DNA of 64,000 bases from Chlorocebus sabaeus (taxonomy: Eukaryota > Chordata > Mammalia > Primates > Cercopithecidae). The notes beneath the pieces are model-generated. The model had not been told where the DNA came from, did not search any database, and saw only the letters and a program-made list of their open reading frames with translations. The DNA lies in the NCBI RefSeq assembly GCF_047675955.1, contig NC_132919.1, positions 70,509,316-70,573,315 on the forward strand, read 5' to 3'. A program made the position numbers and the translations under genes. Shown piece after piece: positions 43,300 through 54,285 of this stretch; position 1 is the first letter of the stretch; every line of letters begins with the position of its first letter.

Positions 43300-44300
43300 A
43301 TCTCTTTTCATTTGTCATTAATACAATGGTATGTATTTCTGTCTCTTTTTCTGCACAACACAGGAGTACACGTTGTCAAACACCCTCATAATTAAAACAG
43401 TCAATTGGCATTCTCCAATGAGATTTTATCCAAGCCAGAATTCAGTAGAAACAGGAGAAGGATTTAAGAGACGTTTTTGAACCTAACACATATAGTATGA
43501 AAGCTGTGAATGTAACTGCCAGCACAAAAAATTGTTTTTAATAAACTACCTCCCATGATGTGATTTAAACTAATTTAAACAGAAGCAGCTCAGTGTAGAG
43601 TATATTCTGTGGACTTGAGAATTATGCAGAGTTGAGGCTGAATCCTGACTGTACTGCATACCAACTATGATCTCAGACATGGTATTTAAACTCTGTCAAC
43701 CTAGGATTACTTTTCTCTTAAGAAAGGATCATAATAACTCAAAAACACGTGAAGGTAATCATAAAATATCAATGAGATAAAGATGCCTGATTGACAAATA
43801 AAAGCAGGCTCTCTTTTACTACCAATTAGCCTCTGTTGTATTTTTTTTTTTTTTTTTTACTTTTTGTAAATAACTATAGATTTTGAAATAACTATAGGTT
43901 AACATGAAGTTGAATAAGACAAAGTTCCCTGTGCCCTTCACTCAGTTTCCCTCAGGGGTCACTTCTCATAGGACCATAGTACATGTCAAATCCCAAAATG
44001 TGACATTGGTTCTAAGTTCTAGGGATCTAGTAACTAGCATGGTGATTATAGTTAATAATACTGTATTGAGTACTTGAAATTTTCTGAAAAAGTAGATCTT
44101 AATTGTTCTCATTACACACACAGAAAATAGTAACTATGTTAGGTGATAGGTTATTAACTAACTTGGTTGTGATAATCAGCTCACAATTTATGCGTATCAA
44201 GGCATCATGTAGTACACTTGATATTTGTAAAATTTTATTTGCCAACTATACCTCAGCAAAGCTGGGGAAAACGAAAGTGCTAAAGTACTAGAAGAAATCA
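43300..44300. repeat. Duplicated 3' flank with MIR and L1M pieces
   Basis: MIR-like 43620-43790, inverted L1M 43850-44010, then a plus-strand L1M 3' end 44015-44300. The last two are separate in the first unit (20235-20820 and 22590-23095) but directly joined here, so about 1.8 kb present in copy 1 is missing. Confidence 0.65.
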
Positions 44301-44397
44301 TGAGAGATTTCTAACCGTAATGCAAACTTATATTAAGTAAAACACACACACTCACCTTACAAAGAAAAAAAACTCAATTAATGTAAATAAAAGTGAT

Positions 44398-45495
44398 CTC
44401 CACTGAGTCATCAGTAGGCACCTGTCATCAGGGTTCCTCAAGCGTATGATTCTTTTCCCGTAATTCAAGGTCTCGAGGAAATCTTAGAGTTGTTCTCGTA
44501 TACCATAAAGGGGCTCACCAGGGTTTTAACCCCGTAACAGCTTGGAACCTGCTTCTGTTCACTCTGACTGAGGAAAAAGGCTCAGGACCTCAATACGATG
44601 CTGCGTCTGGGTACATCAGAGCCAGTGCAGGCTCAGAACACCAGCCGGCGCTGAAGCAGGGGCCCACTCAGGAGCCAGATTGTTGTCCTGGTTGTGTAAG
44701 CCTGAAAATCAGGAACAGGGCAGCAGTAGAAACTGGTTAACGATATAACAACATCATATTCCATTTATTAGACTTACATGCACCTGAATGCAGGGAGGGA
44801 AGCTCAAAGTAATTTCATCCAATTTCCTCCATCTGGCTCTTGCACGTGGCTCAGTCAGCAACACCAGCTCACACTGGAACCCCTCCCCTGATTATCTCTA
44901 GAGGCAGCCCGTTTCATAAAGCACCTTCCTCATGGTGAGTCAGATTTTGTTTCTCCCTAGGAACATCCTATCTTCCCTATCCTGTATCAGCCCATGGCAG
45001 CCATTTGAGGAAGTCCATTCTCATACAGAGGCCCTTCAGGGTGAACTGCCTTTGCTTTGCTCCAGTTTTCTCCTTTTTAGGTTAAATTTCCAAAGCATTT
45101 CCATTTGTTCCTCACTGATCATAACGTCACCCTCAGAGCAACTTTGCTTTTCATAAACCCCAATTTATCTTTATCCTTCTAGCCTGGATTGAAATGCATT
45201 TTCCAGATGTGTTCCGAACTCTCTGGGAGGATTAGAAATGCCACATCTACATTAGTAAATGTCCCACTTTCGTGAATGTTTCAAGTTTGCATGCAGGAGT
45301 TAACACAGCGTTAGTGGCAGTAAGTGGTTGGCCGTAAGTGTGAACTAATACTGAGGTTACTAGAGTGTGAAACACTTAAGTGGTCCTCATCATAAACTGC
45401 TTCAAGGTCTTCTTATACACATACAGTGGTTGTTTCTAGACAAGAAGTTCTCAACCTGTCTTTCCACCACATGCCTGGAGTAATAGGGCTCATAG
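44398..45495 (+). repeat. Duplicated KRTAP4-2-type upstream block (copy 2)
   Basis: Paralogous to 23222-23800 (GAGTCATCAGTAGGCACC, TCTTAGAGTTGTTCTCGTA, ATTATCTCTAGAGGCAGCCC). No gene. Confidence 0.75.
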
Positions 45496-45496
45496 T

Positions 45497-45745
45497 GGTG
45501 ATCCAGGTTGAGTACCCCATATCTGAAATGCTTGGCACCAGACGTGTTTCAAATTTCAAGTTTTTTCAGAGTTGGAATATTTGCATTATACTTGTTGAGC
45601 ATCCTTAATGCAAAACCCTGAAATCCTAAATGTTCTATTGGGCATTTCCTTTGAGCATCATATAGGAACTCAAAAAGTTTCATGTTTTGGAGCATTTCAG
45701 ATTTCCGATTTTCACATCAGATGTCCTCAACGTGTAATATTTTAT
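45497..45745. mobile_element. Non-autonomous DNA transposon (MITE-like)
   Basis: Largely palindromic element with ends CCAGGTTGAGTACCCCATAT and ..AGATGTCCTCAACGTGTAA, and interior GAAATGCTTGG / GAGCATTTCAGATTTC. I recognise it as a common primate MER-type element, not named with confidence. It is absent from the paralogous region at 23.2-24.8 kb. Confidence 0.6.
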
Positions 45746-46206
45746 CTAGTGAAAGTGTGCTAAGAGTGGACAAAACATTAGGGTGTGTGCATAGTTAAAT
45801 AAATACTCCCAATAAATTAAGATATATTCACTCCTCCCGAATCTCGTTTGCCATGTGGCATTAATAACCACTATTTTGATCTACAGTTGGTTCTGATACT
45901 TCATCTTTTTAGGTTTGATTCCTTGTGAGAGTATTTCTGTTGTTTTGGAACCATGGTTCTGCCATTTGGTATATTCACTTTTTCTTTCCTTCACGGCCCC
46001 CAAATATTTTGATGAGCATGTTTTATGGAAAGAGCCTGAGCAGAGTTGAGGTGTCCATAGTATCCTCGGAGAGGCCAGTCCAGACAGAAATTGCTAACCA
46101 AGAGCATGCTAAAGTGGAGGGTGACATGTAATCAGAAGAATGTGGCACAAAGACAGGGAGTTTCTGCCTTCTTCCTTGGGTTTCCTTAACACCCAGGTTT
46201 GGGGGA

Positions 46207-46241
46207 GTGTGTGTCTGTGTGTGTGTGTGTGTGTGTGTGTA
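46207..46241. repeat. (TG)n microsatellite
   Basis: Almost uninterrupted GT dinucleotides. Confidence 0.9.
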
Positions 46242-46299
46242 TAATATTCCTAAGGTAAAGGGCCTTAGGAGATAAAGGTAAATACATATTCCTAAATAA

Positions 46300-46805
46300 A
46301 TATAATAAAATAAAAGTAAATATATATTCCTAAATATGTTATTATATATGAGATATATATTTATATATTACTAAATACAAACATATGAGGAATATGCATT
46401 ATATATTCATAAATATATAAATATATATATTCCTATAATACCTATATATAAAGTACTATATATACACACGCATATATATTCCTAAGGTCCTTTGGGGGAA
46501 TATATATATTCCCTCAAGCCTGTGTGTGTGTCTGTGTATATATATATATACTGATGTATATGTGCATGTGTGTATATATACACACACACACACACACCAA
46601 AAGAAAATTATGGGTCTAGAATAATTAAAATCACCCAAGGTCAGACATAATGTGTATGTGTGTATGTATATACATATATATATGTATATATATGTTTATA
46701 TATATGTGTATGTATGTGTATGTAGGTATGTGTGTATATTTATATATAATATATAAGTATATATGTGTGTGTATATATAGATATAGATATAGATATAGAT
46801 ATAGC
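46300..46805. repeat. Compound (TA)n/(TG)n/(GATATA)n low-complexity tract
   Basis: About 500 bp of alternating TATA, TGTA and GATATA blocks, ending in a clean GATATA run (46777-46804). Open frames here encode only Y/I/C/H/V low-complexity strings and are not genes. Confidence 0.9.
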
Positions 46806-47516
46806 AAGGATACTAGGTCCTTTACCTTAGATTGGCAAGTAAACCTTAGCAATAAAGGAGATGACTCAATGTGACTGTTAAAGCCAGAGAGACAGGAAGG
46901 AAAAGTCAGAAGGAAAATCAGCCCCTCAGAGCAGAGAGCGGAGGGACCTGAACCTTTTAGTATAACTGATCTCTGTAGCCAATTTCTGCTAAAGGCCCTG
47001 CAACTGAGTTTTGGAGTGTTGTTTCTCAAGACAAAGAAGCATCAATAATTCATGACTTAGATGTCCACCTTAAAACAATTCTGCTTTCCCCATCAGAATG
47101 TCTAGAAAATGGGTCATGATTCATTGTATGGAAGGTGGCAAGGAATGCATCCTAATGGTATTTGTGTTTTCATGCCACTGGTCACCTGATTCACATTCAA
47201 ACCTTCATTGCCCACTTGATTCATAACAAACATGCCATGAGATTAAAGCACAGCTTTCTCCTCCTGAATCACCAAAAGAAAATTATGGGCCTAGAAGAAT
47301 TAAAATCACCCAAGGTCAGACATAATGTATTCAGGAAAATGAGGCTGCAGCGCATGGTACCTACAGGCAGATGTCACATGGCAGCTCAAGGAGGAAGCTA
47401 CAGCAAGAGGCACACAAGAGGTTGTTCAAGAAGAGCTAACCTGAGGAATCCTAACACACCAGGGGAAGGAAATAATGCTTTCCTCCATGTTGACAAATTT
47501 AAGCAGAAAAACAAAC

Positions 47517-47611
47517 TTGCCTAATTTGATAATTGCCTGCTTATCAGGACCAACAACAACAAGGAAAGAGTGCTGCATCTGACGACATCAGGCCTTAGCA
47601 GGGTATAAAAG
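47517..47611 (+). promoter_or_regulatory. KRTAP4-2-type promoter
   Basis: TATAAAAG at 47604-47611, 89 bp before the ATG. The AT-rich block CTTGCCTAATTTGATAATTG and ACCAACAACAACAAGGAAAG is nearly identical to 24778-24830. Confidence 0.75.
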
Positions 47612-47692
47612 AGGATCTGGGGCAAGGAGACTTCCAAACTTTCCAAACCCTCCTTTCTGGAAACCCACCCAGAACCTCCACCCTCTGACACC

Positions 47693-48223
47693 ATGGTCAG
47701 CTCCTGTTGTGGTTCTGTGTGCTCTGACCAGGGCTGTGGCCTAGAGAACTGCTGCCGTCCCAGCTGCTGCCGCCCCAGCTGCTGCCAGACCACCTGCTGC
47801 AGGACCACCTGCTGCCGCCCCAGCTGCTGTGTCTCCAGCTGCTGCAGACCCCAGTGCTGCCAGACTACCTGCTGTAGGACCACCTGCTGCCGCCCCAGCT
47901 GCTGCAGGCCCCAGTGCTGCCAGTCTGTGTGCTGCCAGCCCACCTGCTGCCGCCCCAGCTGCTGTGTGTCCAGCTGCTGCAGACCCCAGTGCTGCCAGAC
48001 TACCTGCTGTAGGACCACCTGCTGCCGCCCCAGCTGCTGCAGGCCCCAGTGCTGCCAGTCTGTGTGCTGCCAGCCCACCTGCTGCCGCCCCAACTGCTGT
48101 GTATCCAGCTGCTGCAGACCCCAGTGCTGCCAGACTACCTGCTGCAGGACCACCTGCTGCCGCCCCAGCTGCTGTGTGTCCAGCTGCTACGGGTCACCGT
48201 GTGGCCAGTCTCTGTGCTGCTAG
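47693..48223 (+). CDS. KRTAP4-2: Keratin-associated protein 4-2-like (176 aa)
   Basis: Intact KRTAP4 protein. The N terminus MVSSCCGSVCSDQGCGLENCC lacks the LCQ pentad. A 45-residue unit (nine pentads, 135 bp, starting CCRPQCCQTTCCRTT) occurs twice in tandem, differing by one residue (CCRPS versus CCRPN), with a partial third. It ends CCVSSCYGSPCGQSLCC and TAG (48221-48223). I associate the GLENCC start and GQSLCC end with human KRTAP4-2; the symbol depends on that. After the TAG the same frame stays open for 89 more codons of KRTAP pentads to TGA (48491-48493), so this stop truncates a longer ancestor. Promoter and flanks are paralogous to 24955-25425. Confidence 0.88.
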   Translation: MVSSCCGSVCSDQGCGLENCCRPSCCRPSCCQTTCCRTTCCRPSCCVSSCCRPQCCQTTCCRTTCCRPSCCRPQCCQSVCCQPTCCRPSCCVSSCCRPQCCQTTCCRTTCCRPSCCRPQCCQSVCCQPTCCRPNCCVSSCCRPQCCQTTCCRTTCCRPSCCVSSCYGSPCGQSLCC

Positions 48224-48493
48224 CCCATCTTCTGGCAAACAATCTGCTGCAGGACCACCTGCTGCCACCCTAGCTGTTGCATTTCCAGCTACTGCCATCC
48301 TTCCTGCAGTATCTCCAGCAGCAGTAGCTCCTCCTCCTGTGGCTTCAGCTGCTTCAGGCCCTCCTGCTGCATCTCCAGTTGCTGCCACCCCAGCTGCTGC
48401 CAGACCACCTGCTGCAGAACTCAATGTTTTCAACCCAATTGCTGTGTGTCCAGTTGCTGCCGTCCCAACTGCTGCCAGACCACGTGCTGCTGA
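48224..48493 (+). pseudogene. Ghost KRTAP C-terminal region after the stop
   Basis: In frame with the preceding gene, beyond a single TAG: 89 codons including CCRTTCCHPSCCISS, a Ser-rich patch near 48310-48335, CCISSCCHPSCCQTT and a final CCRPNCCQTTCC, then TGA. The sequence after it (ACCAACCTGCTGTAGTG, 48494-48520) aligns with the true end of the gene at 24955 (CCAACCTGCTCTAGTGG). It would now be 3'UTR, or translated only by stop readthrough. Confidence 0.8.
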
Positions 48494-48803
48494 CCAACCT
48501 GCTGTAGTGCTTCTTGCTGCCGAGACTCTCATCTGGACTCACCCGATTCTCATCAACCAGCATTCTTGATGTAGCTCATCTATGAGCTGAGTCATGGGAA
48601 GCTAGTTGGAAAACTTCAGTTCCAACCAATTCTTAGATTGAATCTGGCCTCCAAATATATGCTCCCCCCACATTTTACCTCTCTACCAAATGAACATGGG
48701 TTGTAATTTGTTCCAAAATCTGTCAACTATCTTAATTGAAATATTTGCTCTCTGCCATAATTTCTCATATGGAGCTACTCCATTTTAAACAAATATTTAC
48801 CTA

Positions 48804-48820
48804 AATAAATATTAAATAAA
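48804..48820 (+). terminator. Two polyadenylation signals AATAAA
   Basis: AATAAA at 48804-48809 and again at 48815-48820, about 580 bp after the stop; the extra distance comes from the ghost coding region. Confidence 0.7.
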
Positions 48821-49389
48821 TTTTCAGGCATAGAAATATACAGATACTGTGTCTCATTATTTTTCTTTTTTGGGTGTGGTCATTACCAGTCATTTTTCTG
48901 TTGTTCTTCTCTGCAGAGGAGAAGACCACAGCACGTAATTTCAGGGGCACCACCTCTATTTCCTCAGCACACTTTATTCTAATATGCAATGGTGGTTTCT
49001 TAGAGCAAGCAACTGGAACTCTCTTCTTGAAGAGTTTCTCTAGCCAAGGGGCAAGCTCTGGACTATAGAGTTAAAGCCTCTCGGAACAGCACTCAACAAA
49101 TGAGTAGGGGTTGGTGAACACATACTTTAGTTATTTCTCCTCCAGTTCGGAGCATGTTGTACCAGCCTGTCAGAAGTCCTCAGAGACACCAAATTCCAGC
49201 TGCCTACAGGGCTATTCTGATCATTAACTCATCTTGTATTCACTTCCCTCCCTTTCCTGGAGCATTTTTTGTGTTCCATACAGCACTTCTTGGGACCACC
49301 TCCCAAATATACTCCTGGGTCTGCTCCAGTGGGTACCCAATCTAAGACACCAGTGTTCCTAACCTCAGTATTAGTGCCCTTCAAAACAT

Positions 49390-49780
49390 TTTTCCTTTTT
49401 TATTGATATATAATAGATGCACATATAAAATTCTGATATATCCATATAACGTGTAAAGATCCAATCAGGGTAATTGGATTATCCACCACAATGTATCTTT
49501 TCTTTATGCTAGGAACATCTGAATTATTCTTTTGTAGCTACTTTGAAATGTTTAATAGATTATTGTTAACTATAGTCATCCTACAGTTATATTGAATACT
49601 AGGTCATATTTTTCTCTCTAACTTATATTTGTATCCATTAATCAACCTCTTCATTTTTCACAGGCACCCTCTTCTGATTCTGATAACCAGCAAACTATTA
49701 TTTATCTTCATGAGTTCCATTCCAGTAGCAATTTGTCTTTCTGTGCTTGGCCTATTTCACATAACATAATTAAATCATTG
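49390..49780 (-). mobile_element. Old L1 3' end, inverted
   Basis: Minus-strand L1 3' region (TTTATTGATATATAATAGATG, ATAGTCATCCTACAGTTATATTG landmarks). It interrupts sequence continuous in the paralogue near 26310-26330, so it inserted after the duplication or was lost from copy 1. Confidence 0.75.
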
Positions 49781-49857
49781 TTATACAATATCAGTGGTTA
49801 CCCTGGTGTCATGGTCAACTCTTGAGTGTACTGTCTACTAAATAGGTAAATGTTCTA

Positions 49858-49865
49858 AATCTTCT

Positions 49866-49897
<32 letters not shown>

Positions 49898-50098
49898 TTC
49901 TTCTTCTTCTTCTTCTTCTTCTTCTTCTCCTTCTCCTTCTCCTTCTCCTTCTCCTTCTCCTCCTTCTCCTCCTCCTCCTCCTCCTCCTCCTCCTCCTCCT
50001 CCTCCTCCTCCTCCTTCTCCTTCTCCTTCTCCTTCTCCTTCTCCTTCTCCTTTGCTTCTGCTTCTGCTTCTGCTTCTGCTTCTGCTTCTGCTTCTTCT
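49858..50098. repeat. Hierarchical pyrimidine triplet tract
   Basis: Ordered blocks of (CTT)n, (CTCCTT)n, (CTC)n, (CTTCTC)n and (CTGCTT)n. About 240 bp almost all C/T apart from the last block. The 90-codon minus-strand frame (E, G, S, R runs) is an artefact. Confidence 0.95.
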
Positions 50099-50137
50099 CA
50101 GTTTTGGCACAGTTATCTCTGGACTAGTTGTCTTTAA

Positions 50138-50172
<35 letters not shown>

Positions 50173-50200
50173 GCTTTATTTATTTATTTATTTATTTATT
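50138..50200. repeat. (CT)n and (TTTA)n microsatellites
   Basis: CT run 50138-50172, then TTTA units 50176-50200 that merge into the A-tail end of the following inverted Alu. Confidence 0.85.
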
Positions 50201-50484
50201 TTGAGATGGAGTCTTGTTCTGTCATCCAGGCTGTAGGGCAGTGGTGTCACCTCAGCTCATTGCAACCTCCACCTCCCAGGTTCAAGCGATTTCCCCCCTC
50301 AGCCCCCCAAGTAGCTGGAATTACAGGTATGTGCCACCACTGCCAGCTAATTTTTGTATTTTTAGTAGAGATGGGGCTTCACCATGTTGGCCAGGCTGGT
50401 CTCAAACTCCTGACCTCAAGTGATCCATCTGCTTCAGCCTCGAAAAGTGCTGGGATTACAGGCATGAGCCATCACACCCGGTCT
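50201..50484 (-). mobile_element. Alu (old S/J-type), inverted
   Basis: Full inverted Alu with many substitutions. Confidence 0.9.
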
Positions 50485-50559
50485 TCAGTCTCTTTTTCTT
50501 CCACATTATTATATCTGAAGGATAAGGCAGAATTGCCATGTTAGTAACTTCTATTCTAA

Positions 50560-51720
50560 AAGAAACTGTGTTTAAGAGGTGCGTTAAGTTGGATTCACTC
50601 AAAATAGAGCCGGAAACAAAGATTCTTGGATGAGTGGTTTATAAGAAAATGCTCTCAGGAGAAATCAGTAAGAAACTGGGAGGCAGAATAGAGGAGTTAA
50701 AGAACCTAAGGCAGAACATGGTTTTTGTTGAATGATTTTCTCTTCTGACCCCATAGGAAGCTCTAGAGTGTGAATAGTATCATAGCCCCATCTTTCTGAG
50801 AGGCAAGGCAGTTGGAATTTTGCACTCAGACATCAGTTACCACTAGCTCTGGGTCAACCCGTGGGAGCGGAAGAAGATTCAAAGATGGTCCAATCCTCCA
50901 GATGAGGTATCAATTAGGTAAACATAAAAAAAAAATATGAACTTCTAAAGCCACAACAAAGCAATTAGTTTAAAGAGAGAAAAGTGCATAAAAGAAAAAT
51001 ATTACAGCTGTTCTGTGTAATAAAAGAAGTACCATTTAGGTAGACTTGAGGCAATCTGTGTGTGTGGTTCTCTTTCACTGTTTATTATTAACAAAATGGT
51101 CTATGCATATTTCTGTCTCTTTTTCTGCACAACAGGAGAGTACATGTTATCAGGAGATCATACATTGAAAAATTAAATTGATATTCTCCAACAAGATTTT
51201 TTATCAAAACTAGGATTCTGTCTCACAGCACAAATAGGAAAATGTGTAGAAGGAGACATATTTGAACCTAATACATCTAACATAAGAGATGTGAATTGCA
51301 ACAGCCACTGAAATAGAAAGTCCTCAGTAAACTGCATCTCATGAATTGATTTAAACTTATTTAAAGGAAGGGATTTAAACTGACAGGGAAGTTCTATATA
51401 GAGTATAGCCTGTGCATTTGGGAATTAGAGTTGGGACTGAATTCTGCCTGTACTACGTACCAGCTATGTTCTTCTACATGTTAACTATCTCAGCCTAGGG
51501 TTTTTTTTCTTTAAAGAAAGGATCACAATAGCCACAAAACGTGGTAAGGATGTCATAAATATTCAATGAGATTGGCAAGTAAAAGCATGCTCTTGTTTTT
51601 TTTCCAATAGTCCTCATATATCTTTTTTTAAACTTTTTATTCAGAAATAACTATAAATTCACAGAAAGTAAAAAAAAAAAAGTACAGCAAAGTCCTATGC
51701 ACCCTTCACCCAGTTTTCCC
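50560..51720. repeat. Scar of a third KRTAP unit that lost its gene
   Basis: 50560-50930 matches the distal 3' flank of the KRTAP4-2-type unit (26625-26965). 50935-51070 matches the start of the KRTAP4-1-type upstream block (38905-39045). At about 51075 it jumps to the downstream flank found after the stops at 14300, 19450 and 43305, including the MIR-like and L1M pieces. The 4 kb that would hold promoter and gene are missing. Confidence 0.75.
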
Positions 51721-51819
51721 CAGTCGTCACATATTCCATCACTAGAGTACATGGCAAACTCCAGAAACTGACGTTGGTAAAATCCACAGAACTTGTTCTA
51801 GTTGTATCAGTTTTACATG

Positions 51820-51825
51820 CACTTA

Positions 51826-51868
<43 letters not shown>

Positions 51869-51890
51869 GTCTGTGTATGTTTGTGTGTAG
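51820..51890. repeat. (TGTATG)n microsatellite
   Basis: About ten GTATGT units at the edge of the L1M fragment. Confidence 0.9.
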
Positions 51891-52441
51891 ATGTGTGGAT
51901 AACTTAGAAGGAATGGATGAATTCCTGGAAACATAATACCTACCAAGACTGAATCATGAGGAATAGAAAATCTGAGTAGTCCAATAATGAATAAGAAGAT
52001 TAAAGTAGCAATAACAAACCTCCCAGCAAAGAATAGTCCAATACCAGATAGCCTCACATGTGAATTCTACAAGCATCTGAAGAAGGATTAATGCCAATCC
52101 TTATCAAACTCTTCCACAAAAAGTGAAGAGGAGGGAATACTTCCAACATCTGTTTATAATACCAGCATTACTCTTTACCAAAGCCAGATAAGGACACTAC
52201 AAGAAAAGAAAATTATAGGCCAATGTACTTTATAAACATAAATGCAAAAATACAAAATACTCAACAAGATACCAGGAAACCTTATTCAACAACATATTAA
52301 AAAGATCATTCACCGTGATCAAGTGGGATTCACTCAGGTGATGCAAGGTTAGGTCAACACACATAAATCAATAAACATGATACACCACATTAATAGAATG
52401 AAGGACAAAAAGCATTTGATCATTTAAGTAGATGCAAAAAA

Positions 52442-53084
52442 TCCTTTGGGTATATACCCAGTCATGGGATGGCTGGGTCATACGGTACTTCTAGTTCTAG
52501 ATCCTTGAGGAATCGCCATACTGTTTTCCATAATGGTTGAACTAGTTTACAATCCCACCAACAGTATAGGCCCCGGTGTGTGATGTTCCCCTTCCCGAGT
52601 CCAAGTGATCTCATTGTTCAGTTCCCACCTATAAGTGAGAACATGCGGTGTTTGGTTTTCTGTTCTTGTGATAGTTTGCTGAGAATGATGGTTTCCAGCT
52701 GCATCCATGTCCCTACAAAGGACACAAACTCATCCTTTTTTATGGCTGCATAGTATTCCATGGTGTATATGTGCCACATTTTCTTAATCCAGTCTGTCAC
52801 TGATGGACATTTGGGTTGATTCCAAGTCTTTGCTATTGTGAATAGTGCCGCAATAAACATACGTGTGCATGTGTCTTTATAGCAGCATGATGGGGAGGGG
52901 GGAGGACGGAGGGATTGCATTGGGAGTTATACCTGATGTAAATGACGAGTTGATGGGTACTGACGAGTTGATGGGTGCAGCACACCAACATGACACAAGT
53001 ATACATATGTAACAAACCTGCACGTTATGCACATGTACCCTAGAACTTAAAGCATAATAATAATAAAAACTAAATAAAAAAAAA
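52442..53084. mobile_element. Young L1 insertion, rearranged and partly inverted
   Basis: Bracketed by exact 15-bp duplication AGTAGATGCAAAAAA (52427-52441 and 53085-53099). Three L1 segments: inverted ORF2 piece (52442-52570), a second inverted ORF2-end/3'UTR piece (52570-52890), then a direct 3'UTR with A tail (52890-53084). In the L1 the first piece lies upstream of the second, so their order here is not that of a simple inversion. Confidence 0.9.
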
Positions 53085-53822
53085 AGTAGATGCAAAAAAA
53101 AACATTTTACAAAATTCAAAATCTTTTAATGAAAAAACTCACAGCAAATTAGGTATAGAGGGAATGTACCTCAACATAATAAAGGTCACATATGACAAAC
53201 CCATAACTGACATCACGCCAAATAGGGAAAAATTGAAAGCATTCTCCCTAAGAACTGGAACAAGACTAGGATGCCCACTTTCACCACTCCTATTCAACAC
53301 AGTACTAGAAGCCCTAGCCAGAGCAATCAAGCAAGAGAAAGACATAAACAAATGCAATTCCTACTGAAATACTAATGTCATTTTTAAAGAAATTAGGGGG
53401 AAAAATCCTAAAAATGATAGGGAAGTGAAAAACAGAGTCCAAGTAGCTAAAGCAATCCGAAGGGTTGGGGTGGGGGGAAAGCTGGAGGCATGACATTACC
53501 TGTTCTCAAATTATATTAAAAGGCTATAGTAACAAAAACAGCATGGTTTGGGGTTAAAAACAGACACATAGATCAGTGGAACAGAATAGAGAACACAGAA
53601 ATATAGCCGCAAGCTTACAGCAAACTGATTTTTGACGAAGTTGATAAGAACACACACGGAAAAGGATATCCTGTTCAATGAATAAATGATGCTGGGTACA
53701 TTGGATTGCCTTTGCAGAAGAATGAAACTGGATGCCTCTCTCTCACTATGTACAAAAATCAACTCAAGATGCACTAAAGGCTAAAATGTAAGACATGAAG
53801 CTATAAAAAAAATACTAGAAGA

Positions 53823-54150
53823 GGCCAGGCGCGATGTTTCATGCCTGTAATCCCAGCACTTTGGGAGGCCAAAGCGGGCAGATCACTTGAGGTCAGGAGT
53901 TCAAGACCAGCCTGACCCATATGGTGAAACCCCGTTTCTACTAAAAATACAAAAATTAGCCAGGCATGGTGGTTGGTGCCTGTAATCACAGCTACTCTGG
54001 AGGCTGAGGCAGGAGAATCACTTGAATCTGGGAGGCAGAGGTTGCAGTGAGCCAAGATCAAGCCGTTGCACTCCAGCCTGGGCGACAGAGTGAGATTCTG
54101 TCAAAAAACAAACAAACAACAACAACAACAACAAAAACAAAAACAAAAAA
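53823..54150 (+). mobile_element. AluS-type SINE
   Basis: Full Alu with (CAA)n/(CAAAAA)n tail, flanked by ACTAGAAGA (53814-53822 and 54151-54159). Confidence 0.95.
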
Positions 54151-54285
54151 ACTAGAAGAAAGCCTAGGGAAAACTCTTCTGGACATTGATCTAGCCAAAA
54201 ACCTCATGACTATGCCCTCCAAGGCACAGGCAACAAAACAGAAAACAGGCAAATAAGATTTATCTAAACTAAAAAGCTTCTGCAC

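Noticed and set aside
46456..47029. Possible small membrane proteins rich in Tyr/Ile/His
   Set aside because: They are translations of the TA/TG/GATATA microsatellite.
49838..50110. Possible Arg/Ser/Glu-rich small protein on the minus strand
   Set aside because: It is entirely the translated pyrimidine triplet tract.
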